From: CAZPWF01 sp964610775
Lineage (GTDB): Bacteria > Patescibacteriota > Saccharimonadia > Saccharimonadales > JACQNP01
Direction: 5' to 3'
Assembly (NCBI GenBank): GCA_964610775.1
Contig: CAZSZC010000001.1
Span: forward strand, 65,202 to 129,201
DNA: 64,000 bases
Shown: positions 50,639 to 58,832 of the stretch, one piece after another
Layout of the letters: the number at the start of each line of letters is the position of its first letter
Position numbering within the stretch: position 1 is the first letter of the stretch
The notes under the pieces: model-generated
Databases searched by the model: none
What the model was told of the DNA's origin: nothing
The model's input: the letters and a program-made list of their open reading frames with translations, nothing else
Translations under genes and position numbers: made by a program

Positions 50639-51901
50639 ATGAACGAAAACAGTGACAGTAAAGTATTCCCTAAGAATTTTTTCTGGGGTGCAAGCACGGC
50701 ATCGCATCAAGTCGAGGGGGGGACGGTAAATCAATGGAGCGAGTGGGAGCTTGAGCATGCTAAGGAATTAGCACAAACAGCTCATCAGCGTTTGTCGTGG
50801 CTACCTAACTGGCATGAAGTAAAAGTACATGCCGAAAAACCAGAAAATTATATTTCTGGTCGTGGAGTCGATCACTACAACCGTTATGAGGAAGATTTCG
50901 ACATAGCACAATCACTAAACATGAACGCATTTCGGTTTGGTATTGAGTGGTCACGCATTCAGCCAGCCCAAGGTGAATGGGATGAGGACGAGGTCATATA
51001 TTATAAGAAATATATTTCACAGTTACGTAGTAGGGGTATCGAACCATTTTTAAATATTTGGCACTGGACTATGCCCAAGTGGTTTACCGATCTAGGTGGT
51101 TTTGAAAAGAAGACAAATCTAAAGTATTTTGATGATTTTGTTAGAAAGGTGGCTGTCGAGTTCACGGAAGACGTGACTTATGTAATCACTCTAAACGAGC
51201 CGAATGTTTATGCCAGTTTTAGCTATGCAACAGGAGAGTGGCCGCCGCAAAAAAAGGATTGGATAAAGACATTTTTGGTTTACCTGAATCTCGTGCGCGC
51301 TCATAAACGAGCTTATAAAATACTCAAAAAGAAAAAGCCATCGCTTCAGATAGGTGTGGCTGCACAGCTTGCTAATATTCAAGCAAAACGACCTCATAGT
51401 TACATTGATAGCGCCTCAACTAAGTGGATGCGTTATTTTTGGAACTGGTGGTTTTTGAAAAGAATTCGCAATCAACAGGATTTTGTTGGATTTAATTATT
51501 ACTTCACCGACTACTATACTGGCTTTGCGCGTCGAGAAAATCCGAGAGTGCCATTGAATGATCTTGGTTGGTATATGGAGCCTGAGGGATTGTATCCACT
51601 CTTGGTTCGCTTGTGGGCACGATTCAAGAAACCAATTTTTGTGACTGAGAATGGGTTGGCTGATTCCAAGGACGAGTATAGACACTGGTGGATAGAGGAG
51701 ACTATTGTTGCTATGGAGCGAGCTATCAGTGAAGGTGTAGATTTGAGAGGCTATTTCCATTGGAGTCTGTTAGATAATTTTGAATGGAAATACGGCTGGT
51801 GGCCAAAGTTTGGGCTAGTCGAGGTAGATCGCGAACATGGCATGAAACGGACCATTCGCCCAAGTGCAAAGTGGTTTGCCAAGAAGATAGAAAAACTATA
51901 A
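50639..51901 (+). CDS. Glycoside hydrolase family 1 (beta-glucosidase type)
   Basis: A cytoplasmic 420-aa TIM-barrel glycosidase. FFWGASTASHQVEGG is the family start, FRFGIEWSRIQP follows, the acid/base Glu is in ITLNEPNVY (about 184) and the nucleophile in VTENGL (about 340), with FHWSLLDNFEW near the end. No PTS genes or phosphate-binding signature are nearby, so simple beta-glucosides or galactosides are more likely than 6-phospho substrates. The leaderless-type promoter points to its own regulation. Confidence 0.92.
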   Translation: MNENSDSKVFPKNFFWGASTASHQVEGGTVNQWSEWELEHAKELAQTAHQRLSWLPNWHEVKVHAEKPENYISGRGVDHYNRYEEDFDIAQSLNMNAFRFGIEWSRIQPAQGEWDEDEVIYYKKYISQLRSRGIEPFLNIWHWTMPKWFTDLGGFEKKTNLKYFDDFVRKVAVEFTEDVTYVITLNEPNVYASFSYATGEWPPQKKDWIKTFLVYLNLVRAHKRAYKILKKKKPSLQIGVAAQLANIQAKRPHSYIDSASTKWMRYFWNWWFLKRIRNQQDFVGFNYYFTDYYTGFARRENPRVPLNDLGWYMEPEGLYPLLVRLWARFKKPIFVTENGLADSKDEYRHWWIEETIVAMERAISEGVDLRGYFHWSLLDNFEWKYGWWPKFGLVEVDREHGMKRTIRPSAKWFAKKIEKL

Positions 51902-51912
51902 TTCATCTATAG

Positions 51913-51941
51913 TTGACAAAAGCGCTAATGTTTAGTATAAT
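51913..51941 (+). promoter_or_regulatory. Consensus promoter TTGACA-17-TATAAT (leaderless)
   Basis: TTGACA (51913-51918), a 17-bp spacer and TATAAT (51936-51941), both exact consensus. The ATG at 51950 is 8 nt after the -10, so the mRNA should begin at or 1-2 nt before it. This is the clearest leaderless promoter in the window. Confidence 0.85.
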
Positions 51942-51949
51942 CATTAGCC

Positions 51950-52411
51950 ATGAGTCCAATAAAAAAATACAATATCAGAAATAATAAACCCAAATCTCAC
52001 GCTAGTGATTCCGAGATAGATGGCTGGATAAAGCCTAATGCTGTATCTGAACGCAAAAAAAATGCTTTGGTTAAGCTTGGAGTAGTGGGCGTGTCAGCGC
52101 TTGCACTACTGGGAGTTGCTAAGAATTCTACTAATAATTCAAGTTCTGATAAAGTTAATGAACCGAGCGTAGAGTACACAGTAAGACCTGGTGATACGGA
52201 CTGGGATATTGCAGAACGATATGCTGACCCAAATTCTGAAATTCGTGATGATGTCGATAATTTAGCTGACCAGCACAAAGGTATGCCACTGCAAATCGGG
52301 CAGACATTACTCTTGACAGGTGATTTAGCCGAAAACTACAAACAAATTCATGAGGCAGAAGCAATTGCTACTGAACATGATCAGCAAACCAAAACTCAGC
52401 ATAATTCATAG
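51950..52411 (+). CDS. LysM domain membrane-anchored protein
   Basis: A 153-aa protein with a basic N-terminal cytoplasmic part, one TM helix (about 42-59), a Ser/Asn-rich linker and a LysM domain (about 72-122: YTVRPGDTDWDIAERYADP, LADQHKGMPLQIGQTLLL). It should bind peptidoglycan on the cell surface. The strong promoter suggests high expression. The gene lies immediately before the dcw cluster. Confidence 0.85.
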   Translation: MSPIKKYNIRNNKPKSHASDSEIDGWIKPNAVSERKKNALVKLGVVGVSALALLGVAKNSTNNSSSDKVNEPSVEYTVRPGDTDWDIAERYADPNSEIRDDVDNLADQHKGMPLQIGQTLLLTGDLAENYKQIHEAEAIATEHDQQTKTQHNS

Positions 52412-52432
52412 TAGCGTTTTTAGTAAAATGAT

Positions 52433-52507
52433 AGCCGCTATATATAGCGGCTGGTGACTATAATTGTATAAACTGTGGATAACTTAGCTGCGAAAGCAGC
52501 TGTTTTT
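52433..52507 (+). terminator. Palindrome, DnaA-like box and terminator upstream of mraZ
   Basis: AGCCGCTATATATAGCGGCT (52433-52452) is a perfect 20-bp palindrome. TGTGGATAA (52474-52482) is an exact complement of the DnaA box TTATCCACA. AGCTGC-GAAA-GCAGCT (52486-52501) followed by G and TTTTT (52503-52507) is a strong GNRA-loop terminator. TATAAT at 52459-52464 could drive a tiny transcript between them, or the terminator may simply end the LysM gene. Confidence 0.7.
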
Positions 52508-52519
52508 ATATATTTATGC

Positions 52520-52572
52520 TTGCATGTGGGTAAGTGTGGGTAGTATATTCATGGCAGTGGGTAAACGTGGGT
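52520..52572 (+). promoter_or_regulatory. mraZ promoter with four TGGGT MraZ-binding boxes
   Basis: TTGCAT (52520-52525), an 18-bp spacer and TATATT (52544-52549) form the promoter. TGGGT repeats start at 52527, 52537, 52558 and 52568, so each pair has a 10-bp period and the pairs are 21 bp apart, all on one helical face. Known MraZ operators are TGGGN repeats with a 10-bp period. Two boxes lie in the spacer and two just after the start site, fitting autorepression. Confidence 0.85.
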
Positions 52573-52630
52573 AGACCAAAATAGTCTCACCACCAAAAAA
52601 CAAAAACCACTAGCAGCTTAATTAAAAACT

Positions 52631-52990
52631 ATGGCCACGGTAGATTATTTCGAAAGGAAGCTTGACGATAAGCGGAGGTTAACCATACCTACCGAACTTA
52701 GAGATGAGTTTTCTAGCGGAGTAGTTATTACCCAAGGGTTTCAGAAGTATTTGCATCTGTACCCTAAATCTGTTTGGGAAGAACAGATGGAATCGCAGTT
52801 ACAAGGTAATATCCTTGATGAGCGTACTGCGGACCTGAATGTAAAATTCCGAATGGGCAAGGTCGAGAGCGTGCTGGACGAAAAACAAGGGCGAATCGTT
52901 ATAGAGCAGCATTTACTCGATTACGCGGGCATTACTCGTGGCATTGTGGCAGTCAGAGCAGGGCGATATTGGCGTCTGATGGCTTCATAG
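52631..52990 (+). CDS. mraZ: Transcriptional regulator MraZ
   Basis: DNA-binding regulator of the dcw cluster. The 119-aa protein has two SpoVT-AbrB-like halves: DYFERKLDDKRRLTIPTELRDEF with the conserved D-x-K-x-R-x-x-IP, and LDEKQGRIVIEQHLLDYAGI. Four TGGGT boxes upstream are its expected binding sites. The leader (about 75 nt) is A-rich with no SD. Confidence 0.95.
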   Translation: MATVDYFERKLDDKRRLTIPTELRDEFSSGVVITQGFQKYLHLYPKSVWEEQMESQLQGNILDERTADLNVKFRMGKVESVLDEKQGRIVIEQHLLDYAGITRGIVAVRAGRYWRLMAS

Positions 52991-53302
52991 AGCTGGTGAT
53001 CATTAACAATTCGGGCAAAATAGCAAAACACAACGACTCGAGGTTAGCTATTCGGCAGTCAACAAGTGGACGAAGGCACCACTTTAAAAACCTTTGTACC
53101 TTACACTAAACACCTCCCAAAACTCCACCTCACACATAAGTCTCTCAAAACTTACATGAACCAGAACGGAGTTTGTAAGATTTTCTAAAATCTTAAACTT
53201 ATACACTCCGATACGTTCCAGTTCGTGAAACAAAAAACAAAAACTACAAAAAAACAAAAAGTTGACTGCTGAATAGGTGACCTTGCAAAAACAAAAACAA
53301 GC
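52991..53302 (+). promoter_or_regulatory. 312-bp structured, A-rich spacer between mraZ and rsmH
   Basis: No gene is evident. A nested hairpin is visible: CGGAGT (53167-53172) with ACTCCG (53205-53210) encloses TAAGATTTT (53176-53184) with AAAATCTTA (53187-53195). After it come several AAACAAAAA blocks (about 53228-53262 and 53285-53300), the last just before the rsmH ATG. It looks like an mRNA leader; a Phe/Cys-rich minus-strand frame across 53084-53338 is not credible as a gene. Confidence 0.55.
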
Positions 53303-54244
53303 ATGAAAAATACAAACAAAAATCACCAAAATGAACATTTTCCAGTCTTACTTGAAGCTACGCTTAAGTGCCTAAACCCTCAAAAAGGAGATAGTTATCT
53401 TGATTTGACGGCAGGGTATGGAGGCCACGCTAAAGCAATTCTGGAACGCACCTTAAATCCGGCGAAAGCCACACTCGTCGATCGCGATCATAACGCAATT
53501 GATTACCTAAAAACATTGTTTACGCAAAGCGAAACTATAATTCAAAACGATTTTTATAACGCGGCGTTAGACATTCAAAAAAGTGGTAAACAATTTGACA
53601 TAATTTTGGCAGATTTGGGCGTATCGTCACCGCACCTTAACATAGCGAGTCGTGGGTTTAGTATTCGATTCGATGGACCACTTGATATGCGCATGGATCA
53701 GTCACAGGAATTAAGTGCAGATATAGTAATTAATACTTATTCTGAGCAAGATTTAACTGAGATGATTCGGCTATATGGTGAAGATCCTAAGGCTAGTAAA
53801 ATAGCTAGATTGATCGTAGATAATCGACCGATACACACAACCACAGAACTTGCTAATGTTGTTGCCCAAGCTTGGCCGGGTCACAGCAAGGTTCACCCAG
53901 CGACAAGGACCTTCCAGGCAATCCGAATCGAGGTAAATCATGAGCTGGAGTTACTCCAAAATGCTTTACCAATTTGGTTAGACTTGCTGGCCCCGGGTGG
54001 GCGAATAGCGATTATTAGCTTTCACAGTCTTGAAGATAGATGTGTGAAAAGGTTCCTCAACGAACACTCTGGTAATCGCTACGACGCCATCCTGGAGCTG
54101 CTAACAAAGCAGCCAGTAGTAGGCGACAGCAATGAGATAGCTTTTAATCCGCGAGCACGTAGCGCAAAGCTACGAGCCGCCGTAAAAATAAAAACAAAAA
54201 GAAAGGAAGGGCATAATGCCTATCCAGGTAAAAAGTCTCTCTAG
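53303..54244 (+). CDS. rsmH: 16S rRNA (cytosine1402-N4)-methyltransferase
   Basis: Methylates C1402 in the 30S decoding centre. FPVLLEATLKCL and YLDLTAGYGGHAKAILE (motif I) open the protein; ILADLGVSSPHLN and SRGFSIRFDGPLDMRMD are family signatures, followed by TRTFQAIRIEVNHEL and IISFHSLEDRCVK. The length is 313 aa. An A-rich leader without SD precedes the ATG. It is in the usual dcw position after mraZ. Confidence 0.96.
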   Translation: MKNTNKNHQNEHFPVLLEATLKCLNPQKGDSYLDLTAGYGGHAKAILERTLNPAKATLVDRDHNAIDYLKTLFTQSETIIQNDFYNAALDIQKSGKQFDIILADLGVSSPHLNIASRGFSIRFDGPLDMRMDQSQELSADIVINTYSEQDLTEMIRLYGEDPKASKIARLIVDNRPIHTTTELANVVAQAWPGHSKVHPATRTFQAIRIEVNHELELLQNALPIWLDLLAPGGRIAIISFHSLEDRCVKRFLNEHSGNRYDAILELLTKQPVVGDSNEIAFNPRARSAKLRAAVKIKTKRKEGHNAYPGKKSL

Positions 54245-54249
54245 AGCAT

Positions 54250-54360
54250 ACAAAGTAAAGGTTAGAGTTATCTAAACTTTGTTGCACCGTAGCTTTGGCT
54301 ACTGATTCTGTCCCAAATCAGTAGCCAGACTACAGCAATATAAAAATAAAAACAAAAAAT
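54250..54360 (+). promoter_or_regulatory. Two hairpins and A-rich leader before ftsL
   Basis: Hairpin 1 pairs ACAAAG (54250-54255) with CTTTGT (54277-54282) around TTAGA/TCTAA. Hairpin 2 is an 11-bp perfect stem, GGCTACTGATT (54297-54307) with AATCAGTAGCC (54316-54326). A leader of ATAAAAATAAAAACAAAAAAT then runs to the ftsL ATG at 54361. Confidence 0.55.
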
Positions 54361-54708
54361 ATGACATATTCAAATTCATTATCAGTTAGCCGACAGAGAT
54401 TTTCAGTTAACAATCAGAATACAACTGCGTTCCGTCAAAAGGAACGAACCATTGGACCTGTGACCAATACGATTATCCTAATCGTCTTAGCCTGTCTGAT
54501 AGGACTTCTGTATTTAACGCAAGTTACCAAAACCAATTCTTACAGCTATAAGCTTAACGATCTGCGTCACGAGCAAACTAGGTTGAGTAGTGAAAAAGAT
54601 CAGCTTGAAGTTGATTCTGCTAGATTACAGGCTCTAGAACGCGTCAAGGATAGCGAAGTAGCAAAAGGCTTAGTATCGGTCGCTCCCTCAGCTTCAATTC
54701 AGAACTAA
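54361..54708 (+). CDS. ftsL: FtsL-like cell division protein
   Basis: A bitopic protein of 115 aa: polar N-terminus, TM helix at about 36-56 (TIILIVLACLIGLLYLTQV), then a coiled coil (LNDLRHEQTRLSSEKDQLEVDSARL). Sequence conservation in FtsL is low, so the call rests on topology and on its place between rsmH and ftsI. The start is preceded by an A-rich leader. Confidence 0.75.
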   Translation: MTYSNSLSVSRQRFSVNNQNTTAFRQKERTIGPVTNTIILIVLACLIGLLYLTQVTKTNSYSYKLNDLRHEQTRLSSEKDQLEVDSARLQALERVKDSEVAKGLVSVAPSASIQN

Positions 54709-54710
54709 GG

Positions 54711-54716
54711 TATAGT
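54711..54716 (+). promoter_or_regulatory. -10 TATAGT of ftsI in a repeated element
   Basis: AGAACTAAGGTATA (54701-54714) includes the ftsL stop and the start of the -10 TATAGT. The same 14 bases recur at the ftsI/mraY junction. The ftsI ATG at 54727 follows 10 nt after the -10. Confidence 0.5.
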
Positions 54717-54726
54717 CTATAGTGCC

Positions 54727-56502
54727 ATGGGCGCAAACATACAACCAAATAATTATTTAGGCCCCTTACAACGCATACGCTTTTGGTATGCGATATTGCT
54801 CGTTATCACGGCTGTTTTTGTCGTGCGTCTGTTTTATCTACAAGTTATAAAACATGATTATTACAATACTAGTGCACTCAAGGGTCAGCTCAAGGAGTAT
54901 GAAATACCTGCTAAACGAGGTGTTATTGAAGCACATAGCGGCAACGATATTGTCCCAATAGTTTTGAATGAGACTAAGTATACATTGTTTGCTGATCCGA
55001 AATTTATAACAAATCCAGGCGATAGTGCTGGTAAAATTCAACAGATTATTGGTGGCAATTCTCAAGATTATGAAAATAAAATGAAAGTACCCAACAGTCG
55101 GTATGCGATACTCGCCAAAAAACTTGATAAATCTCAAAGCGATAGAATTATGGCACTAGGTATCAAAGGAATTGGAACCAGAGAGGCGGTATACAGGACG
55201 TATCCCCAGGGATCCCTGGGTTCTCAGGTGTTAGGTTTTGTAAATGATGATGGTCAAGGTAAATATGGCCTTGAACAAGCGCTGGATCAGGATCTACAAG
55301 GTAAACCAGGCTTGCTGAAGGCAATTACTGATGCACGCGGCGTTCCGCTAGCTTCTCAGAAGGATAACGTACTCATAGAACCTATTGATGGTAAGCGAGT
55401 TGTACTTACGGTTGATCTAGGTATGCAGCAGCAACTCGAAGAGATACTCAAGCAGGGTTTAGACAGAGCTAGATCAAAATCCGGCAGCGCTTTGATTATG
55501 AACGTAAAAACAGGGGAGATTAAAGCAATGGCCAACTATCCGACCTACAATCCAGCCGAATACAATAAGGTAGAGGATGCGTCGCTATTTACGAATCCCG
55601 CTGTTAGTTCTCCTCTTGAGGTAGGGTCAATTATGAAACCACTAACTGCGGCAGCGGCACTCGATAAAGGAGTTGTTAATCGTAACACGTCTTATTATGA
55701 CCCGAGCTATTTCATAGTTGATGATGCCAAAATTACTAATATCGAAGAGGATGGTGGTGCTGGTACAAAAACAGTACAGGACATAATACAGTTATCTCTA
55801 AATACAGGTGCAACATGGCTACTTATGCAAATGGGCGGTGGCAAGATCAACGAGCAAGCTCGTGTGACTTGGCACGATTATATGACCAATCACTACGGTT
55901 TTGGTAAGCTAACAGGCATCGAACAAGGATACGAGTCGGAAGGTTCGATTCCTGATCCCAAGAACGGATTTGGGCTTGATATACAGTATGCAAACTCAGC
56001 CTTCGGGCAGGGTATGACGGCTACGCCTCTACAAATGGCAGCGGCTATGGGTAGCGTTATCAATGGCGGCACCTATTACCGGCCACGCTTAATTGACAAG
56101 ATAATTGGGGATAACGACAAAACGATTGATCAGAAGAAGCCTGAGGTGGTAAGAACTAATGTCGTAAACCAGCAAACCAGTAAAGACATAAGAGAAATAA
56201 TGGAGTACGCATTTTCTAAGAACTACCTTATTTACGGCTTGAAAGATCCGCGACCTAATTATTCAATTGGCGCAAAGACCGGCACCGCACAAGTAGCAAA
56301 ACCTGGCGGCGGATACTACGAAGATAGATTTAACGGTACTTTCTTGAGCTATGTTGGTGGTAATGATCCAGAATATATTGTTGCTGTTAGAGTAAACGAA
56401 CCGGGAATTGCTGGATATGCGGGCGCCAAGGCGGCTGCGCCAATTGGCCTTGGCTTAATAAATATGTTGATTGATAATTTTGGCGTATCACCCAAGAACT
56501 AA
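54727..56502 (+). CDS. ftsI: Septal penicillin-binding protein (FtsI/PBP2-type transpeptidase)
   Basis: Class B PBP that cross-links septal peptidoglycan. An N-terminal TM helix (about 17-38) is followed by the PBP dimerisation region and the transpeptidase domain with active-site SIMK (in EVGSIMKPL), SLN (in QLSLNTG) and KTGTAQ. At 591 aa it is normal. Partner FtsW and substrate-lipid enzymes MraY and MurG follow. Confidence 0.94.
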   Translation: MGANIQPNNYLGPLQRIRFWYAILLVITAVFVVRLFYLQVIKHDYYNTSALKGQLKEYEIPAKRGVIEAHSGNDIVPIVLNETKYTLFADPKFITNPGDSAGKIQQIIGGNSQDYENKMKVPNSRYAILAKKLDKSQSDRIMALGIKGIGTREAVYRTYPQGSLGSQVLGFVNDDGQGKYGLEQALDQDLQGKPGLLKAITDARGVPLASQKDNVLIEPIDGKRVVLTVDLGMQQQLEEILKQGLDRARSKSGSALIMNVKTGEIKAMANYPTYNPAEYNKVEDASLFTNPAVSSPLEVGSIMKPLTAAAALDKGVVNRNTSYYDPSYFIVDDAKITNIEEDGGAGTKTVQDIIQLSLNTGATWLLMQMGGGKINEQARVTWHDYMTNHYGFGKLTGIEQGYESEGSIPDPKNGFGLDIQYANSAFGQGMTATPLQMAAAMGSVINGGTYYRPRLIDKIIGDNDKTIDQKKPEVVRTNVVNQQTSKDIREIMEYAFSKNYLIYGLKDPRPNYSIGAKTGTAQVAKPGGGYYEDRFNGTFLSYVGGNDPEYIVAVRVNEPGIAGYAGAKAAAPIGLGLINMLIDNFGVSPKN

Positions 56503-56504
56503 GG

Positions 56505-56510
56505 TATAAT
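56505..56510 (+). promoter_or_regulatory. -10 TATAAT of mraY in a repeated element
   Basis: AGAACTAAGGTATA (56495-56508) spans the ftsI stop and the -10, as at 54701. The mraY ATG at 56531 follows a leader of about 14 nt without SD. Confidence 0.55.
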
Positions 56511-56530
56511 ATAGACTTAGAGCCCATAAA

Positions 56531-57571
56531 ATGACACAAACTATAAACTTGGTTTTAGAAACAAGCACGTTGGTTAGAATATTACTCCTAGGCTTTACTG
56601 GGTTTGTGCTCAGTATGTTTATTACGCCACTCTATACCTCGCTAGCATACAGAGGAGAGTGGTGGAAACGTCAGCGAAGCGACGCTTGGGCTGGTGGTAA
56701 GGCTGAAGTTTACCAAAAACTCCACTCAGAAAAACACAAACGACAAATTCCGACCATGGCCGGTTTGATATTCGTAATCTCAACATTATTAGTAACGGTT
56801 CTGTTTAATTTAAGCAGGGGACAAACATGGCTACCCCTAGCCGCCATGGTAGGCTCTGGGTTCATAGGCCTATTCGATGATTGGTTTAATATTAGAAGTT
56901 CCGGTAAGGGTGTTGCAGGCATGCGCGCCAAACTCAAATTTACACTGCATAGTATGGTTGCACTTATAGGTGGGTGGTGGTTTTATTCAAAACTCGACGT
57001 TAGTAGTGTTCAGATTCCGGGTTTTGGTCAATTACAAATAGGAATATTAGTAATTGTATTGTTTTGGCTTGTAGTGATAGCAACCGCAAATGCTGTAAAT
57101 ATTACGGACGGCCTTGATGGCTTAGCTGGTGGTCTACTGGCATCTTCTTTCGGAGCTTATTGTTTAATAGCTGCGATAGAAGGTAAGTACGCTTTAGCGG
57201 CTTTTTGCCTAACTGTTGTTGGCGCATTGCTTAGCTATACATGGTTTAATATTTTCCCAGCGAGGTTTTTTATGGGGGATGTTGGCTCGTTTGCTTTGGG
57301 CACTGCACTAGGCGTTATAGCCATGCAGACCGACACAGTTTTTGTTTTGCCAATAATTGGAATTGTGTATGTTGCCGAAACTGGTTCTGTAATTGCTAAT
57401 CGTTTGTCAAAGAAGTTGCGTCATGGCAAAAAGATTTTTCTATCGTCGCCAATTCATCATCATTTTGAAGCCAAGGGTTGGCCAGAGACAAAAGTAACTA
57501 TGCGCTTCTGGATCATTGGTCAGGTTGCTGCAGTAATTGGATTGGCAATATTTCTGATCGGGAGGGCTTAA
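56531..57571 (+). CDS. mraY: Phospho-MurNAc-pentapeptide transferase
   Basis: Makes lipid I from UDP-MurNAc-pentapeptide and undecaprenyl phosphate. It has about ten TM helices. GLFDDWFNIR holds the DD motif, NITDGLDGLAGG the second Asp-rich loop, and FMGDVGSFALG the third; the HHHFEAKGWPETKVTMRFW C-terminal loop is the MraY signature. The length is 346 aa. Confidence 0.96.
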   Translation: MTQTINLVLETSTLVRILLLGFTGFVLSMFITPLYTSLAYRGEWWKRQRSDAWAGGKAEVYQKLHSEKHKRQIPTMAGLIFVISTLLVTVLFNLSRGQTWLPLAAMVGSGFIGLFDDWFNIRSSGKGVAGMRAKLKFTLHSMVALIGGWWFYSKLDVSSVQIPGFGQLQIGILVIVLFWLVVIATANAVNITDGLDGLAGGLLASSFGAYCLIAAIEGKYALAAFCLTVVGALLSYTWFNIFPARFFMGDVGSFALGTALGVIAMQTDTVFVLPIIGIVYVAETGSVIANRLSKKLRHGKKIFLSSPIHHHFEAKGWPETKVTMRFWIIGQVAAVIGLAIFLIGRA

Positions 57572-57575
57572 TACC

Positions 57576-58832
57576 GTGAATACCCGCAGTGTTCGAAGGC
57601 CGAGCTATATTAGCAAAGATCAAACCACTAGACGTCATCGCCCTGATTATTGGTTATTAATATTTTCGGTACTTTTATTGGTAATTGGTCTCGTAGTTGT
57701 TTACGCGATTAGTCCAGGTTTGAGTGTGCAAAAGAATGTGAGCGACAATTACTTCGTCACAAAACAGTTAGTAGCAATAGCATTGGGGATTGTGACTTTT
57801 ATTGGTGCATCAATGTTGCCGACTCAATCATGGCGAAAACTACAGACTCCGTTTATAGTGTTGTCGGTCGTAGCATCCGTAGCAGTTTTAGTATTTGGCG
57901 AAAGAGTTAATGGGGCTTATCGTTGGATTCAGATCGGCGGTTTATCTTTTCAGGCTGTTGAGTTAGTTAAGTTTACGTTACTAATATGGCTGGCTGGATT
58001 TTTAACAGATAGGATTAAGAATAAAGAATTAAGTGATTCTAGAAAAACTTTTAGGCCATTATTGATACTGCTGGCGATTATTGCCTTAGTTGTTGCAAAC
58101 CCAAAAATTCAGAGTGATCTTGGTTCGACTGGTGTTCTTATAGCAATGATAGCGGCCATGTGTTTTGTGGCATGCCTGCCATTAAAGCGTGTAGTGGTTA
58201 TTGGCTTGGTTGTTATTGCTGGTACCGGATTGTTGGTAATTACGTCGCCATATAGGCGGGATCGCTTTCAAACATTCTTACAGCCGCAGAGAGATTGCCA
58301 GAATACAGGTTATCAGGCTTGTCAGGCACTCATTGCTATAGGCTCTGGAGGCCTATTTGGTAAGGGCTTGGCTCATAGTGTTCAAGCTTATGGCTATCTA
58401 CCAGAGGCAGCTAATGACTCAATATTTGCAATATTTTCGGAAAAATTTGGTTTTGTGGGAGTTACGTTGCTTCTTTGTCTGTATGCAGCATTTTACGCTC
58501 GCCTAAAGGCGATCATGGAGCGTGCACCAGATGTTTTTAGCAGACTATTAGTAGTTGGCGTACTAGCTTGGCTCAGTACGCAAGCGTTAATAAATATAGG
58601 TGCTATGGTGGGCTTATTGCCATTGAAAGGTATTACATTGCCATTCATAAGTTACGGTGGTACCAGTATAATTTTCGTTACAGCGGCTATTGGTATAGTA
58701 TTTAACATTTCTCGCTACACAACCTACGGTATTAATAGTAATCTTGAGTCAGAAGGGGGCAGTAATGAAAGTATTACTGACAGGCGGGGGGACAGGCGGA
58801 CACATCACGCCTATACTAGCCGTCGCCCATGA
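57576..58832 (+). CDS. ftsW: Lipid II polymerase/division protein FtsW (SEDS family)
   Basis: SEDS glycosyltransferase partner of FtsI, with about ten TM helices. Landmarks are GAYRWIQIGGLSFQAVELVKFTLLIWLA, NPKIQSDLGSTGVLIAM, and PEAANDSIFAIFSEKFGFVG with the catalytic Asp region, then KGITLPFISYGGTS. The start is a GTG at 57576 with a GGGAGGG SD. The C-terminal 22 residues are hydrophilic and encoded over the start of murG. Confidence 0.94.
   Translation: MNTRSVRRPSYISKDQTTRRHRPDYWLLIFSVLLLVIGLVVVYAISPGLSVQKNVSDNYFVTKQLVAIALGIVTFIGASMLPTQSWRKLQTPFIVLSVVASVAVLVFGERVNGAYRWIQIGGLSFQAVELVKFTLLIWLAGFLTDRIKNKELSDSRKTFRPLLILLAIIALVVANPKIQSDLGSTGVLIAMIAAMCFVACLPLKRVVVIGLVVIAGTGLLVITSPYRRDRFQTFLQPQRDCQNTGYQACQALIAIGSGGLFGKGLAHSVQAYGYLPEAANDSIFAIFSEKFGFVGVTLLLCLYAAFYARLKAIMERAPDVFSRLLVVGVLAWLSTQALINIGAMVGLLPLKGITLPFISYGGTSIIFVTAAIGIVFNISRYTTYGINSNLESEGGSNESITDRRGDRRTHHAYTSRRP

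Noticed and set aside
53084..53338. Minus-strand frame of 84 codons rich in Phe and Cys
   Set aside because: It is the complement of the A-rich leader of rsmH, where AAAC and AAAAAC repeats translate to Phe and Val/Cys. The leader hairpins and the dcw context explain the region better.
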